32,136 nucleotides of DNA from Bacteroidota bacterium (GCA_004292575.1 RDXD01000370.1:1-32136); one strand, 5' to 3'. Positions 9,118 to 17,685 are shown, numbered from the stretch's first letter. Notes: generated by a model not told the origin, from the sequence alone. Translations and numbers: made by a program.

Positions 9118-9339
9118 TTAATCTTCTGCATCTAATTCTCCAAAGAGTTCTTCAATGGGGCGTAGCCTTGCGGGGTTGTCGGCAATGGCCGGCAGATATT
9201 GGTCAAGCATATCCTTCTGCCATTGCGGTAAACTCTCCTGCATGGCTTCTACGCCTCGGTATTACTTTTTCAAAAGGTTCCAGTCCTATATTGCTATTTG
9301 TACGGAAATCGTATTGCCAGTATTATCACACACATATCT
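9118..9339 (-). pseudogene. Degenerate antitoxin-like gene paired with the toxin relic
   Basis: Reverse frame: RYVCDNTGNTISVQIAI*DWNLLKK*YRGVEAMQESLPQWQKDMLDQYLPAIADNPARLRPIEELFGELDAED*; stops at 9286-9288 and 9262-9264; terminal TAA lies 2 bp before the toxin ATG. Confidence 0.6.
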
Positions 9340-9780
9340 AAACCACGTACAATGGTATTGAAAGTTGATAAACAGGGCTTGAACAAAATTAGTTGAATAA
9401 TGATACCGGAAGCAAAAAACTAACGCGTATCGTCGGTGGAAGCAATTTGGTTGTCGCCTGCATTCGTGTCACACCAATGCTTTTAGTTCCGGTTCGGGCA
9501 ACCTGCGCCATTTGTTATTTGGACATCATTTTTTTTGGTAAATGTTTTTCGTTCACGCCAAATGCGTTCACTGGTGGTTTGTATGTGGTTCGAGTTCGTC
9601 CTAAAACAGCCTGCGGTTTGGGTGGGCGGTAAGCCGTGCGGGGCTGTTGTCCACACCGTGACTTTTAGGATTAAATGATGGGCAGCAAAAAACCGGACTT
9701 TAGTTAGGGAGTGGGTGGCGTTGCGCACGCTTTTTGGTAACCGCCCAGTCAATAGAACACATCAGTATTTACATTGACGT

Positions 9781-9788
9781 TATTTTTG
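9781..9788 (+). promoter_or_regulatory. TATTTTTG (TAnnTTTG) -7 box upstream of the UbiA-family gene
   Basis: Match to Bacteroidota -7 consensus five bases before ATG 9794. Confidence 0.4.
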
Positions 9789-9793
9789 CACCC

Positions 9794-10726
9794 ATGCCCA
9801 CCGCAAAACACTATTTGAGCCTCGTTAAATTTAGCCACACCATTTTTGCGCTGCCCTTTGCGCTCATTGGTTTCTTTTTGGGATTGAAGTTTGCACAGTC
9901 TGTTTATTTGGGTAACTTCACACTGTACCAATACGCCAAAAAAGTAGAAGGCATACCAGACAACGCCATTTTAGCGAGCTACGGATTAAAACTGCTACTC
10001 GTGCTGGCCTGCATGGTCACCGCCCGCAGCGCCGCCATGGCTTTCAACCGCTATCTCGATCGCAGCTTCGATGCCAAAAACCCCCGCACCGCCATCCGCG
10101 AAATTCCCGCCGGCATCATCTCGGCCCACAGCGCCTTACGGTTTACGTTGCTTAGTGCGGCGTTGTTTGTGGTGGCCACCTATTTCATCAATCCCATTTG
10201 CTTTGCACTTAGTCCCGTGGCGCTATTTGTCATTTTATTTTACAGCTATACCAAGCGGTTTACCGCGCTTTGCCATCTGGTGCTTGGGCTTGGCCTTAGC
10301 CTGGCGCCCATTGGTGCCTACTTGGCCGTAGTGGGCCGTTTCGATGTGCTGCCCGTATTGTTTTCGTTTGCAGTGTTGTTTTGGGTTAGCGGGTTCGATA
10401 TCATTTTTGCCCTGCAAGACGAGTCCTTCGATCGCCAACACCAGCTTCACAGCATACCCGTTGCCCTTGGCACGGCCAAAGCCTTAATGGTGAGCCGCTT
10501 GCTGCATCTGTTAAGCGCCGCCTGCGTGGTGGCCGCTGGGTTTTATGGTAGCTTTGGTTGGCTCTATGCGGTAGGTGCCGTGGGGTTCTGCAGCATGTTG
10601 GTGTATCAGCACCTGCTGGTAAAACCCACCGATTTGCGCCGCGTAAATCTCGCCTTTATGACCGCCAACGGCATCGCCAGCGTGGTGTTCGCAGTATTTG
10701 TCATTGCCGATCTTTGGCTGCGCTAG
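9794..10726 (+). CDS. UbiA-family prenyltransferase (4-hydroxybenzoate polyprenyltransferase-like)
   Basis: From ATG 9794: MPTAKHYLSLVKFSHTIFALPFALIGFFLGL...AMAFNRYLDRSFDAKNPRTAIREIPAG (NRxxDxxxDxxNPRT), second motif DIIFALQDESFDRQHQLHSIPVALG. Confidence 0.92.
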   Translation: MPTAKHYLSLVKFSHTIFALPFALIGFFLGLKFAQSVYLGNFTLYQYAKKVEGIPDNAILASYGLKLLLVLACMVTARSAAMAFNRYLDRSFDAKNPRTAIREIPAGIISAHSALRFTLLSAALFVVATYFINPICFALSPVALFVILFYSYTKRFTALCHLVLGLGLSLAPIGAYLAVVGRFDVLPVLFSFAVLFWVSGFDIIFALQDESFDRQHQLHSIPVALGTAKALMVSRLLHLLSAACVVAAGFYGSFGWLYAVGAVGFCSMLVYQHLLVKPTDLRRVNLAFMTANGIASVVFAVFVIADLWLR

Positions 10727-10740
10727 GCAGGTTAAGGTAG

Positions 10741-10812
10741 AGGTCAAGGCGCCGCCCTGAGCCTGTCGAAGGGTTAAGGTCAAGGCGCCGCCCTGAGCCT
10801 GTCGAAGGGTCA
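10741..10812. repeat. 36-bp tandem duplication carrying ccctgagcctgtcgaaggg (REP-like core)
   Basis: aggtcaaggcgccgccctgagcctgtcgaagggtta (10741-10776) followed by aggtcaaggcgccgccctgagcctgtcgaagggtca (10777-10812), one mismatch. Confidence 0.85.
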
Positions 10813-10983
10813 AGGGTGAGGTTGAGGTTGAAGTAACCACAGCCTCAGAATCGGAACGAATTCGATGCAAATTTGCTTAACTGAGTTCTAAAGAAAACGG
10901 CCAACACAAAGTAGGCATTCACAACTCAATCACCATAAATCTATATCAATCATCTTACATAAGACATCTCACACCCGACATCC

Positions 10984-11095
10984 TCACATCCCCACATCAT
11001 CACATCCTCACATCCCCACATCATCACATCCCCAAATCATCAAATCATCACATCATCACATCCCCACATCATCACATCCCCAAATCCTCAAATCA
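10984..11095. repeat. 8-bp-period tandem array (YCAMATCM), 14 units
   Basis: Units: tcacatcc ccacatca tcacatcc tcacatcc ccacatca tcacatcc ccaaatca tcaaatca tcacatca tcacatcc ccacatca tcacatcc ccaaatcc tcaaatca; weaker copies upstream to about 10968. Confidence 0.95.
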
Positions 11096-11110
11096 AAACA
11101 TTCCCAAATT

Positions 11111-11518
11111 TTGCCCCGCATCCTCGCCCTCGATTACGGTACCAAGCGCACCGGCATAGCCGTCACCGATCCGCTGCAAATCATAGCCACTGGCCTCACT
11201 ACCGTCAGTAGCCAGCAGCTGCGTCCATTCCTGACCGCCTATTTTGCTAAGGAAGCGGTCGAGCAGGTCATTATAGGCTTGCCTTACAACCTCAATGGCA
11301 CCGATACCCATGCCACCAAACCCGTTAAAGACTTCATACGCCTGTTCAAAAAAGACCATCCCAACGTGCCCATTACCACCGTGGACGAGCAGTACACCAG
11401 CCAAATGGCCGTGCAAGCGCTGGTGCAAAGCGGCGTAAAAAAGCAGCAGCGTCGCAATAAAGCCTTGCTCGACGAAATGGCTGCAACCATTATGCTGCAA
11501 GCGTTTTTGCAGAAATAG
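11111..11518 (+). CDS. ruvX: Holliday junction resolvase-like RuvX/YqgF
   Basis: 135 aa; PRILALDYGTKRTGIAVTDPLQIIATGL, VIIGLPYNLNGTDT, VDEQYTS, DEMAATIMLQAFL. Apparent TTG start; no ATG/GTG/TTG further upstream before the stop at 10889. Confidence 0.9.
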   Translation: MPRILALDYGTKRTGIAVTDPLQIIATGLTTVSSQQLRPFLTAYFAKEAVEQVIIGLPYNLNGTDTHATKPVKDFIRLFKKDHPNVPITTVDEQYTSQMAVQALVQSGVKKQQRRNKALLDEMAATIMLQAFLQK

Positions 11519-11604
11519 TGCTTACTTTGCGCGGGCCCAAAAAAACCACAGCCCCAAGCTGCTGCAAGGCACCTGCCAACCAGCCACGCCGCTTTTTCAC
11601 CATC

Positions 11605-12180
11605 ATGATACTACCCATCGTAGCCTACGGATCGCCCATTTTGCGCAAAGTGGCCCAAAACGTAGAACCAGAGTACCCCAATTTGCAACAGCTCATAGCC
11701 GATATGTGGGAGACCATGTACCACAGCAATGGGGTGGGGTTAGCAGCCCCGCAGATCAACAAAAGCCTCCGCATTTTCACGGTCGATAGCGTGCAAATCC
11801 TCAACAATCTCGACGACGAAGACATCGACAAATACCCCGGCGACCTTGGCGTAAAAGCCGTTTTCATCAATCCCCATGTGGTAGAATTTGCTGGCGCCGA
11901 TTGGCCTTACAACGAGGGCTGCCTCAGCATCCCAAAAATTCGCGAAGACGTTTATCGCCCCGCCACCATCACCCTTGCTTATGTAAACGAGCAGTTCGAG
12001 CCCTGCCAACAAACGTTCACCGGCATCACCAGCCGGGTCATTCAGCACGAGTACGACCATCTTGAAGGCAAGCTCTTCATCGACCATTTAGCCCCCCTCA
12101 AGCGCCGTTTGCTCAAGGGTAAATTGCTCGATATTAGCAACCTTAAAGTAAAAATGGATTACCGGCTCATAAAAACATAA
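11605..12180 (+). CDS. def: Peptide deformylase
   Basis: From ATG 11605: MILPIVAYGSPILRKVAQ; GVGLAAPQI, NEGCLSIP, HEYDHLEGKLF motifs. The track GTG start at 11518 overlaps ruvX and adds a non-conserved N-terminus. Confidence 0.95.
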   Translation: MILPIVAYGSPILRKVAQNVEPEYPNLQQLIADMWETMYHSNGVGLAAPQINKSLRIFTVDSVQILNNLDDEDIDKYPGDLGVKAVFINPHVVEFAGADWPYNEGCLSIPKIREDVYRPATITLAYVNEQFEPCQQTFTGITSRVIQHEYDHLEGKLFIDHLAPLKRRLLKGKLLDISNLKVKMDYRLIKT

Positions 12181-12245
12181 TACAATTTTTGGGGCTCTCA
12201 TCGGCAGTACACGCATAGGGCCTCAGTTCGCCCTCCGCCTGCAAT

Positions 12246-12276
12246 ACGCCGTGTGCGCCAAGGCGCGTCACGGCAT
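12246..12276. other. Strong GC-rich inverted repeat in the def to RluD-gene spacer
   Basis: GCCGTG t GCGCC aa GGCGC gt CACGGC at 12248-12274, outer A/T pairs possible; not followed by a T tract. Confidence 0.7.
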
Positions 12277-12407
12277 ATTTACGGCTAAAGGGCGCAGCCC
12301 CTAGGCATTAGTACACGCATGGGGCTGGTTTCAACATGGCCCACCAAGGCCAGCCATCCGCTGCCGCCACTGGGCGTCCCAATCCCCAATGCCCTACCTT
12401 TACCATC

Positions 12408-13577
12408 ATGACAGTGCCGCATTCTCCCCATACAACCCTGCCCGGTATTAACCAATCTACCAATCCAGCTCTGCAACCAGAGCTTGGTAACCAAGCCAAT
12501 ACCGCCGCCCCGCCCCTCGCTACCCACCCCGCCGATGCTGCCGATCAAACCGATGCCGATGAGCTGTACCAGCGCCTGGCCATAAAAACCGATAAAGGCC
12601 AGGAACCCCTGCGCATCGACAAGTTTTTGATGAACCGTGTAGAAGGTGCCACCCGCAACAAAATACAGCAGGCCCTCCATGCAGGTATGATTACCGTAAA
12701 TGGGCAGTCCGTTAAGCCAAATCATAAAGTTAAAGCCTTCGACGAAATCATTGTTTTTAGCGACAGCAGCCCCGAAAGCAGCGATATAGAGCCCGAGCCC
12801 ATGGCACTCAATATTTTTTTTGAAGACGATGCCGTGTTGCTCATCAATAAGCCGCCTGGCTTGGTGGTACACCCGGGCAGTGGCAACCATAGCGGCACGC
12901 TTATCAACGGGGTTGCACACTATTTGCAGCAGCAAAACCCCAGCTTGCTCGAGCAGAGTTTACCGCGCTTTGGCCTTGTGCACCGCATCGATAAAAACAC
13001 CAGCGGCCTCCTGCTAATGGCCAAAACCACGGCGGCACTCAATCATTTGGCCAAGCAATTTTACAACCACACCATCCAGCGCAAATACGTGGCCTTGGTA
13101 TGGGGCAATGTAGAAGCCGATTCAGGCACCATCAACGCCCACGTTGGTCGCAATCCACGCTACCGCAAGCAGTTCGAGGCCTTCCCCGATGGCGAGCATG
13201 GCAAAGAAGCCATCACCCATTACCGGGTTTTAGAGCGTTTTCACTACACCACACTGGTGGAGTGCGTGCTCGAAACTGGCCGCACCCACCAAATACGCGT
13301 TCACATGAAGCACATTGGCCACACGCTGTTTGCCGATGATCATTATGGCGGCGACCGCATTCTTAAAGGCACCATTTACACCAAGTACAAGCAGTTTGTA
13401 GAAAATTGCTTTGCCCTTTGCCCCCGCCAGGCCCTCCATGCCAAAACCCTCGGCTTTACCCATCCACAAACCGGTAACCCTGTATTTTTCGAATGCGATT
13501 TGCCCGCCGATATACTGGCCGTAATTGACAAGTGGCGGCGCTATAGTGCCACCAAAGGGCTGGTGGAAGATCTTTAG
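12408..13577 (+). CDS. RluA/RluD family 23S rRNA pseudouridine synthase
   Basis: S4-like LRIDKFLMNRVEGATRNKIQQALHAGMITVNG; VNKPPGLVVHPG-type INKPPGLVVHPGSGNHSGTLINGVAHYL; active-site GLVHRIDKNTSGLLLMAKT. Start 12408 or 12336. Confidence 0.93.
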   Translation: MTVPHSPHTTLPGINQSTNPALQPELGNQANTAAPPLATHPADAADQTDADELYQRLAIKTDKGQEPLRIDKFLMNRVEGATRNKIQQALHAGMITVNGQSVKPNHKVKAFDEIIVFSDSSPESSDIEPEPMALNIFFEDDAVLLINKPPGLVVHPGSGNHSGTLINGVAHYLQQQNPSLLEQSLPRFGLVHRIDKNTSGLLLMAKTTAALNHLAKQFYNHTIQRKYVALVWGNVEADSGTINAHVGRNPRYRKQFEAFPDGEHGKEAITHYRVLERFHYTTLVECVLETGRTHQIRVHMKHIGHTLFADDHYGGDRILKGTIYTKYKQFVENCFALCPRQALHAKTLGFTHPQTGNPVFFECDLPADILAVIDKWRRYSATKGLVEDL

Positions 13578-13669
13578 AACAGTGGTTCGTCGCTCATGCC
13601 CTCACGGTTAGTCCCACATGGTAATGTATTCTTTTTTATACCACATATCCCTGCCGTATTAAGTTCCTT

Positions 13670-14413
13670 ATGCCGTCAAAACCAATTGTAGCTGTTCAGT
13701 ACCTTGGCATGCAGCCCTATGCAGCGGTGTGGCAGCAGCAAGAGCTGCTGCTACAGGCCATTTTGGCGCAAAAAAAATCTGCTGCCACTGGCCAAAGCCC
13801 TCAAACACAAGAGCCCCCTGACACAGCTTTGGGCATTACCAATCATTTGTTGCTGGTGCAGCACCCGCCGGTGTACACATTGGGCAAAAGCGGCAATGCC
13901 CAAAACCTGCTCATCAGCGAGCAGCAAATGGAGGCAATGGGGATAGAGTATTTCAAAATAAACAGGGGCGGCGACATCACTTTTCACGGACCCGGCCAAT
14001 TGGTAGGGTACCCCATTTTAGATTTAGAGCAGTTTAAAACCGATATTGGTTGGTATTTACGCAGCCTTGAGCAGGTGGTGATAGATACGCTGGCGCATTT
14101 TGGCATAGCGGCAGGTCGCAGCCCTGGCCAAACCGGCGTTTGGCTCGATGCCCAAAAGCCCGGTTTAGAGCGCAAAATTTGTGCCATGGGGGTGCGCTGT
14201 AGCCGCTGGGTTACCATGCATGGCTGGGCACTCAACGTAAACACCAATCTCGATTACTTCAACCACATTGTGCCCTGCGGCATCAAAAACAAAGCCGTTA
14301 CCAGCATGGCGCACGAGTTGGGCGGGCCGCTTAGCATGGATGAGGTTACGGCTAGGTTGCTGCTGGCTTTTTCTCAAACTTTGGGCGCACACTTGCAGCC
14401 AAACCAGCCATAG
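13670..14413 (+). CDS. lipB: Lipoyl(octanoyl) transferase LipB
   Basis: 247 aa; LLVQHPPVYTLGKSGN, INRGGDITFHGPGQLVGYPILDL, GRSPGQTGVWL, CAMGVRCSRWVTMHGWALNV, IVPCGI. Confidence 0.95.
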   Translation: MPSKPIVAVQYLGMQPYAAVWQQQELLLQAILAQKKSAATGQSPQTQEPPDTALGITNHLLLVQHPPVYTLGKSGNAQNLLISEQQMEAMGIEYFKINRGGDITFHGPGQLVGYPILDLEQFKTDIGWYLRSLEQVVIDTLAHFGIAAGRSPGQTGVWLDAQKPGLERKICAMGVRCSRWVTMHGWALNVNTNLDYFNHIVPCGIKNKAVTSMAHELGGPLSMDEVTARLLLAFSQTLGAHLQPNQP

Positions 14414-14556
14414 TTATAGCAGTCAACCTACATAGCCAATGGCCGCGTTACAAGCGGCAGCTTCTTTTATTATCCGCCATGTCGGCAATGCAAATTTTGG
14501 TTCGTGGGTACCATTCCACAAAATCAATTGGGTAATACCAGCTTGAAACTTGGCAT

Positions 14557-14583
14557 AAAAAAAGCTGCACGTTTCCGTACAGC
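14557..14583 (-). terminator. Rho-independent-like terminator for the DUF2911 gene
   Basis: Reverse strand GCTGtACGgaaaCGTgCAGCTTTTTTT, about 20 bp past the stop of the 14606-15100 gene. Confidence 0.7.
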
Positions 14584-14605
14584 CCAAAATTGTTTTATGC
14601 CTGTT

Positions 14606-15100
14606 TTACTTAATGGGTATGCTTACCTCCACGTTGTCCCAGCTTAGCACTACCGCACTGCTGCTCAAAGCAATCGTAAACTGCTCCACTTTGGTGGTTA
14701 ATTTGGTAGAAGAAACCTTCGATTCCAGCACGTTTTTATCTTTTATCTTGTCGTAGCCATAAGCACCCCACTCGCCCAACTTACTGTTTAAAATGATGGT
14801 CCATTGGGTTTCGCCAGGAATTGTAAAGAGGGTGTAAGTACCTTTCGTTATAGATTTTCCGGCAAAAGTCATGTCGCGCTTAAAGGTTATTTCGGTGGCT
14901 TCGTCGGCTCCGGTACGCCATACTTGGCCATATTTTTCCAATTTACCAAATATTTCGCGGCCCTTTGCAAAGGGGCGGCCGTAGGTTACCGAAATATCGG
15001 CATTGCTCACCGTTTCGTGGGGGCTCTTTCGCGAACCCTGCCCGCATGCCAATTGAACTATACCGGCAAAGGCAACGCATAAAAAAAACAGTTTTTTCAT
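14606..15100 (-). CDS. DUF2911 domain secreted protein
   Basis: Likely start MKKLFFLCVAFAGIVQLACGQ at 15100; VSNADISVTYGRPFAKGREIFGKLEKYGQVWRTGADEATEITFKRDMTFAGKSITKGTYTLFTIPG. Confidence 0.9.
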   Translation of the reverse strand: MKKLFFLCVAFAGIVQLACGQGSRKSPHETVSNADISVTYGRPFAKGREIFGKLEKYGQVWRTGADEATEITFKRDMTFAGKSITKGTYTLFTIPGETQWTIILNSKLGEWGAYGYDKIKDKNVLESKVSSTKLTTKVEQFTIALSSSAVVLSWDNVEVSIPIK

Positions 15101-15188
15101 TGTCAGATGTTTTAGTGTAATTGTTCTCAATTTTTTAAGCCATAAAGAAAAGCAATTTAACGCAGCCTTACCCACGTTTCGCCATTTG

Positions 15189-15749
15189 TTAACGAAGCTT
15201 TATAGCATCCAAATTAAACAAGTCCGGAAAGCGGCCAGTTTTATCGGCGTAAAATTGCCTAATGGCGTTGGCATCGGTATCGGGGTTGCCCGTAAGCACA
15301 ATGGGTGGGCCAAAGCCTGCGGTTTTGGTAGCGTAGTCCAGGTAGCCCGGCAGCACGGGCAGGTTGGCACCCAAAGCCACATGGTAAAAGCCCGATTTCC
15401 ATTGTTCCACCCTGCTCCGTGTGCCTTCTGCGGGTATCATCAGCAGCAAGTTGGGGTTGGTTTTAAACAGGCCAATCATGGTGTCCACCAGCTTTTCGCT
15501 TCTGCTGCGCTGCACCGGCATAGCGCCCACCTCTTTCAGCAAGCCTTTTAAAGGCCATTTAAACAGTTCTTTTTTCGCCAAAAACTGTACTGGCGTTTTT
15601 AAGAGCGTAAAAGTGGCCACCGTGTACACAAAATCCCAATTGCTGGTGTGTGGCGCCGCTATTATCACACATTGCTTTACATCTGCGGGTATGCCATTGG
15701 CCACTTTCCACCCCTTTAGCTTAAACCACCATACCATCAAATTGCGCAT
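15189..15749 (-). CDS. 1-acyl-sn-glycerol-3-phosphate acyltransferase-like (PlsC family)
   Basis: From M at 15749: MRNLMVWWFKLKGWKV; IIAAPHTSNWDFVY (HxxxxD), GAMPVQRSRS, MIPAEGTRSRVEQWKSGFYHVA motifs. Confidence 0.85.
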   Translation of the reverse strand: MRNLMVWWFKLKGWKVANGIPADVKQCVIIAAPHTSNWDFVYTVATFTLLKTPVQFLAKKELFKWPLKGLLKEVGAMPVQRSRSEKLVDTMIGLFKTNPNLLLMIPAEGTRSRVEQWKSGFYHVALGANLPVLPGYLDYATKTAGFGPPIVLTGNPDTDANAIRQFYADKTGRFPDLFNLDAIKLR

Positions 15750-15860
15750 TGTTGCTATGTTTTTTCGGCACATTGCCTTGTACAAATGTAGGCTTCGCGG
15801 CAATGCAGAACCATGGCTTCAAAAATTCGAGGCGCTTTTTTGAGGTTACCCACCATGCCG

Positions 15861-15868
15861 TAAATTTG
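15861..15868 (+). promoter_or_regulatory. TAAATTTG (TAnnTTTG) -7 box upstream of the Rpn-like pseudogene
   Basis: Consensus match 19 bp upstream of ATG 15888. Confidence 0.35.
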
Positions 15869-15887
15869 TTGCAACTCCGTGTTAACC

Positions 15888-16724
15888 ATGAAAGTAAAAT
15901 ATGTTAATCCGTTTACAGATTTCGGGTTTAAGAAAATTTTTGGCGAGGAAGCAAGTAAGCCCATGCTGATAGACTTTCTAAATGCGCTGTTGCCAGAAAA
16001 TAATCCGATAGTGGATTTGCAGTTTAAAAACGCTGAACAGCTAGGGCAAGCGGAAGCCGATAGAAGGGCTGTTTACGATTTGTACTGCGAAACCTAAGCC
16101 GGCGAAAAGTTTATTGTTGAGCTGCAAAAGGCAAAACAGAATTATTTTAAGGAGCGCACCATTTACTATTCCACCTTTCCCATTCGCGAGCAAGCCGAGA
16201 AGGGAAACAGGAATTACAATCTGAAAGCGGTGTACTGTGTTGGTATTTTGGATTTTACCTTCGACGATTATGAAAATGAGCCAGAAAAGAGTACAGTAGT
16301 AAACACCATTAAGTTAAGAAACCAGCTCGGCCACATTTTTTACGATAAGCTGACCTACATCTATCTTGAGATGCCCAACTTCAGCGCCAATGAAGCCGAG
16401 TTGCACACCAGGTTGGCTAAATGGCTTTACTTCATAAAACACCTAGAAAACTTTGACGCTATGCCCTCAATCTTTAAATATGATGTTTTCGCTCAAGCTT
16501 TTGAGAAAGCTGAGATTGCTAATTTCGGCGAAGCTGAGCGTGAAAGCTATGAAATGAACTTGAAAATATACAGGGATTACAAAAACACTGCCGACACAGC
16601 CTTCGATGAAGGTAAAATACAAGGTAAGCTAGAAGTGGCGAAGTTGGCAAAGCAAATGGGCCTTCCAGTGGCCGACATTATTGTACTAACAGGATTATCG
16701 AAACTACAGATTGACGCCTTGTAA
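15888..16724 (+). pseudogene. Rpn-family / PD-(D/E)XK nuclease-family protein interrupted by an in-frame TAA
   Basis: MKVKYVNPFTDFGFKKIFGEEASKPMLIDFLNALLPENNPIVDLQ...VYDLYCET*AGEKFIVELQKAKQNYFKERTIYYSTFPIREQ...LAKQMGLPVADIIVLTGLSKLQIDAL; both halves in the same frame, single TAA at 16095-16097. Confidence 0.85.
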
Positions 16725-16748
16725 TTGTCTCAATGCCGAATCTGAGCA

Positions 16749-17579
16749 TTACTTCAGCACTTTCACCATGGCTGGTGCCAACAGGGCAGCCCATTTCTCG
16801 TACTCGCGACCACTGGGGTGCAGCCCGTCCGAGGCCACCAGTCCCGGGTCGGTAGATGCTTGGCGGCTTCCTGGCGTAATATCAATATACACCACCCTGT
16901 ATTGCTCCGTTATTTGCCGGTTTATGGCATTAAACCGGTTAACGCCGGCCGATACGCTGGCCGAGTCGAAGCGGCGGCCCACGGGCGTGGAGCTGTAGTC
17001 GGGTATGCTAAGCACAAACACATGCTGGGTTTTGTTACGGGCCAGCCTGATGGCTTCTTGCAAGCATTGGGTAAATTCCCTGCGGTATTCATTGGTATCT
17101 CTACCCTGAAATTGATTGTTTACGCCAATAAGTAGCGTTACCGCATCAAAGTTGCTGGGTGGATTTGTGTTGGCAATGCCCCTCAGCAAATCGGCGGTTG
17201 TCCAACCGGTGGTGGCAATGTAGGTGGGGCTTAGCATGTCCACCCCTTGTGTGGTAAGCCATTGCGCTGCTAAGTAAGGAAATCGTTCTGTTTGCAACAC
17301 GCCCTGGCCAATGGTGTAGCTGTCGCCTAAGGCCAAATAGGTTTTGCTGGCCTTAACCGGGGGCACTAAGGCTTCTTTCTTGCTTGTGGTGCAGCCTACA
17401 AAAAATTGGCAAAAGCTAAGCAAACACAATAGTTGCACACATAACCTAAACGAATATATTTGCCCACTTTTGGAAACAGGGTGCAGGATTTTAACCCACT
17501 TGGTAATATTTCTGAAATGGCAAAGCATCGTTACATGAATTGGGAAAGGCACTCGGCCCGGTTTAAGCGCAGCTATCAA
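16749..17579 (-). CDS. SGNH/GDSL-type lipoprotein hydrolase
   Basis: LCLLSFCQFFVGC lipobox-like, YLALGDSYTIGQG (block I), LLIGVNNQFQ (GxNN), SDGLHPSGREY (DxxH). Start codon uncertain; N-terminus probably shorter than the track ORF. Confidence 0.85.
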   Translation of the reverse strand: MIAALKPGRVPFPIHVTMLCHFRNITKWVKILHPVSKSGQIYSFRLCVQLLCLLSFCQFFVGCTTSKKEALVPPVKASKTYLALGDSYTIGQGVLQTERFPYLAAQWLTTQGVDMLSPTYIATTGWTTADLLRGIANTNPPSNFDAVTLLIGVNNQFQGRDTNEYRREFTQCLQEAIRLARNKTQHVFVLSIPDYSSTPVGRRFDSASVSAGVNRFNAINRQITEQYRVVYIDITPGSRQASTDPGLVASDGLHPSGREYEKWAALLAPAMVKVLK

Positions 17580-17580
17580 T

Positions 17581-17616
17581 TTGAATAATTTGAATAATTT
17601 GAATAATTTGAATAAT
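17581..17616. repeat. Four perfect tandem copies of 9-bp ttgaataat
   Basis: ttgaataat x4 at 17581-17616 between the divergent SGNH hydrolase and icd. Confidence 0.98.
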
Positions 17617-17685
17617 GACCAATACCAACATTTGTTAAATATAAAAACTAAAATACGTTTATTTACCCCTTAAAGTTTGTGTTGT

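Noticed and set aside
10511-10870. 119-aa minus-strand ORF with TLRQAQGGALT repeats
   Set aside because: Created by translation of the 36-bp intergenic repeat plus antisense of the UbiA gene.
10984-11095. Possible CRISPR array
   Set aside because: 8-bp contiguous units without spacers; simple tandem repeat.
11518-11604. GTG-initiated N-terminal extension of peptide deformylase overlapping the ruvX stop
   Set aside because: The extension is not deformylase-like; ATG 11605 gives the canonical start MILPIVAYGSPILRKVA.
12285-12935. 216-aa minus-strand ORF
   Set aside because: Antisense to the pseudouridine synthase gene and low in domain-like sequence.
15888-16724. Programmed stop-codon readthrough or recoding in the Rpn-like gene
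   Set aside because: No supporting context visible; a single CAA to TAA nonsense change is the simpler explanation.
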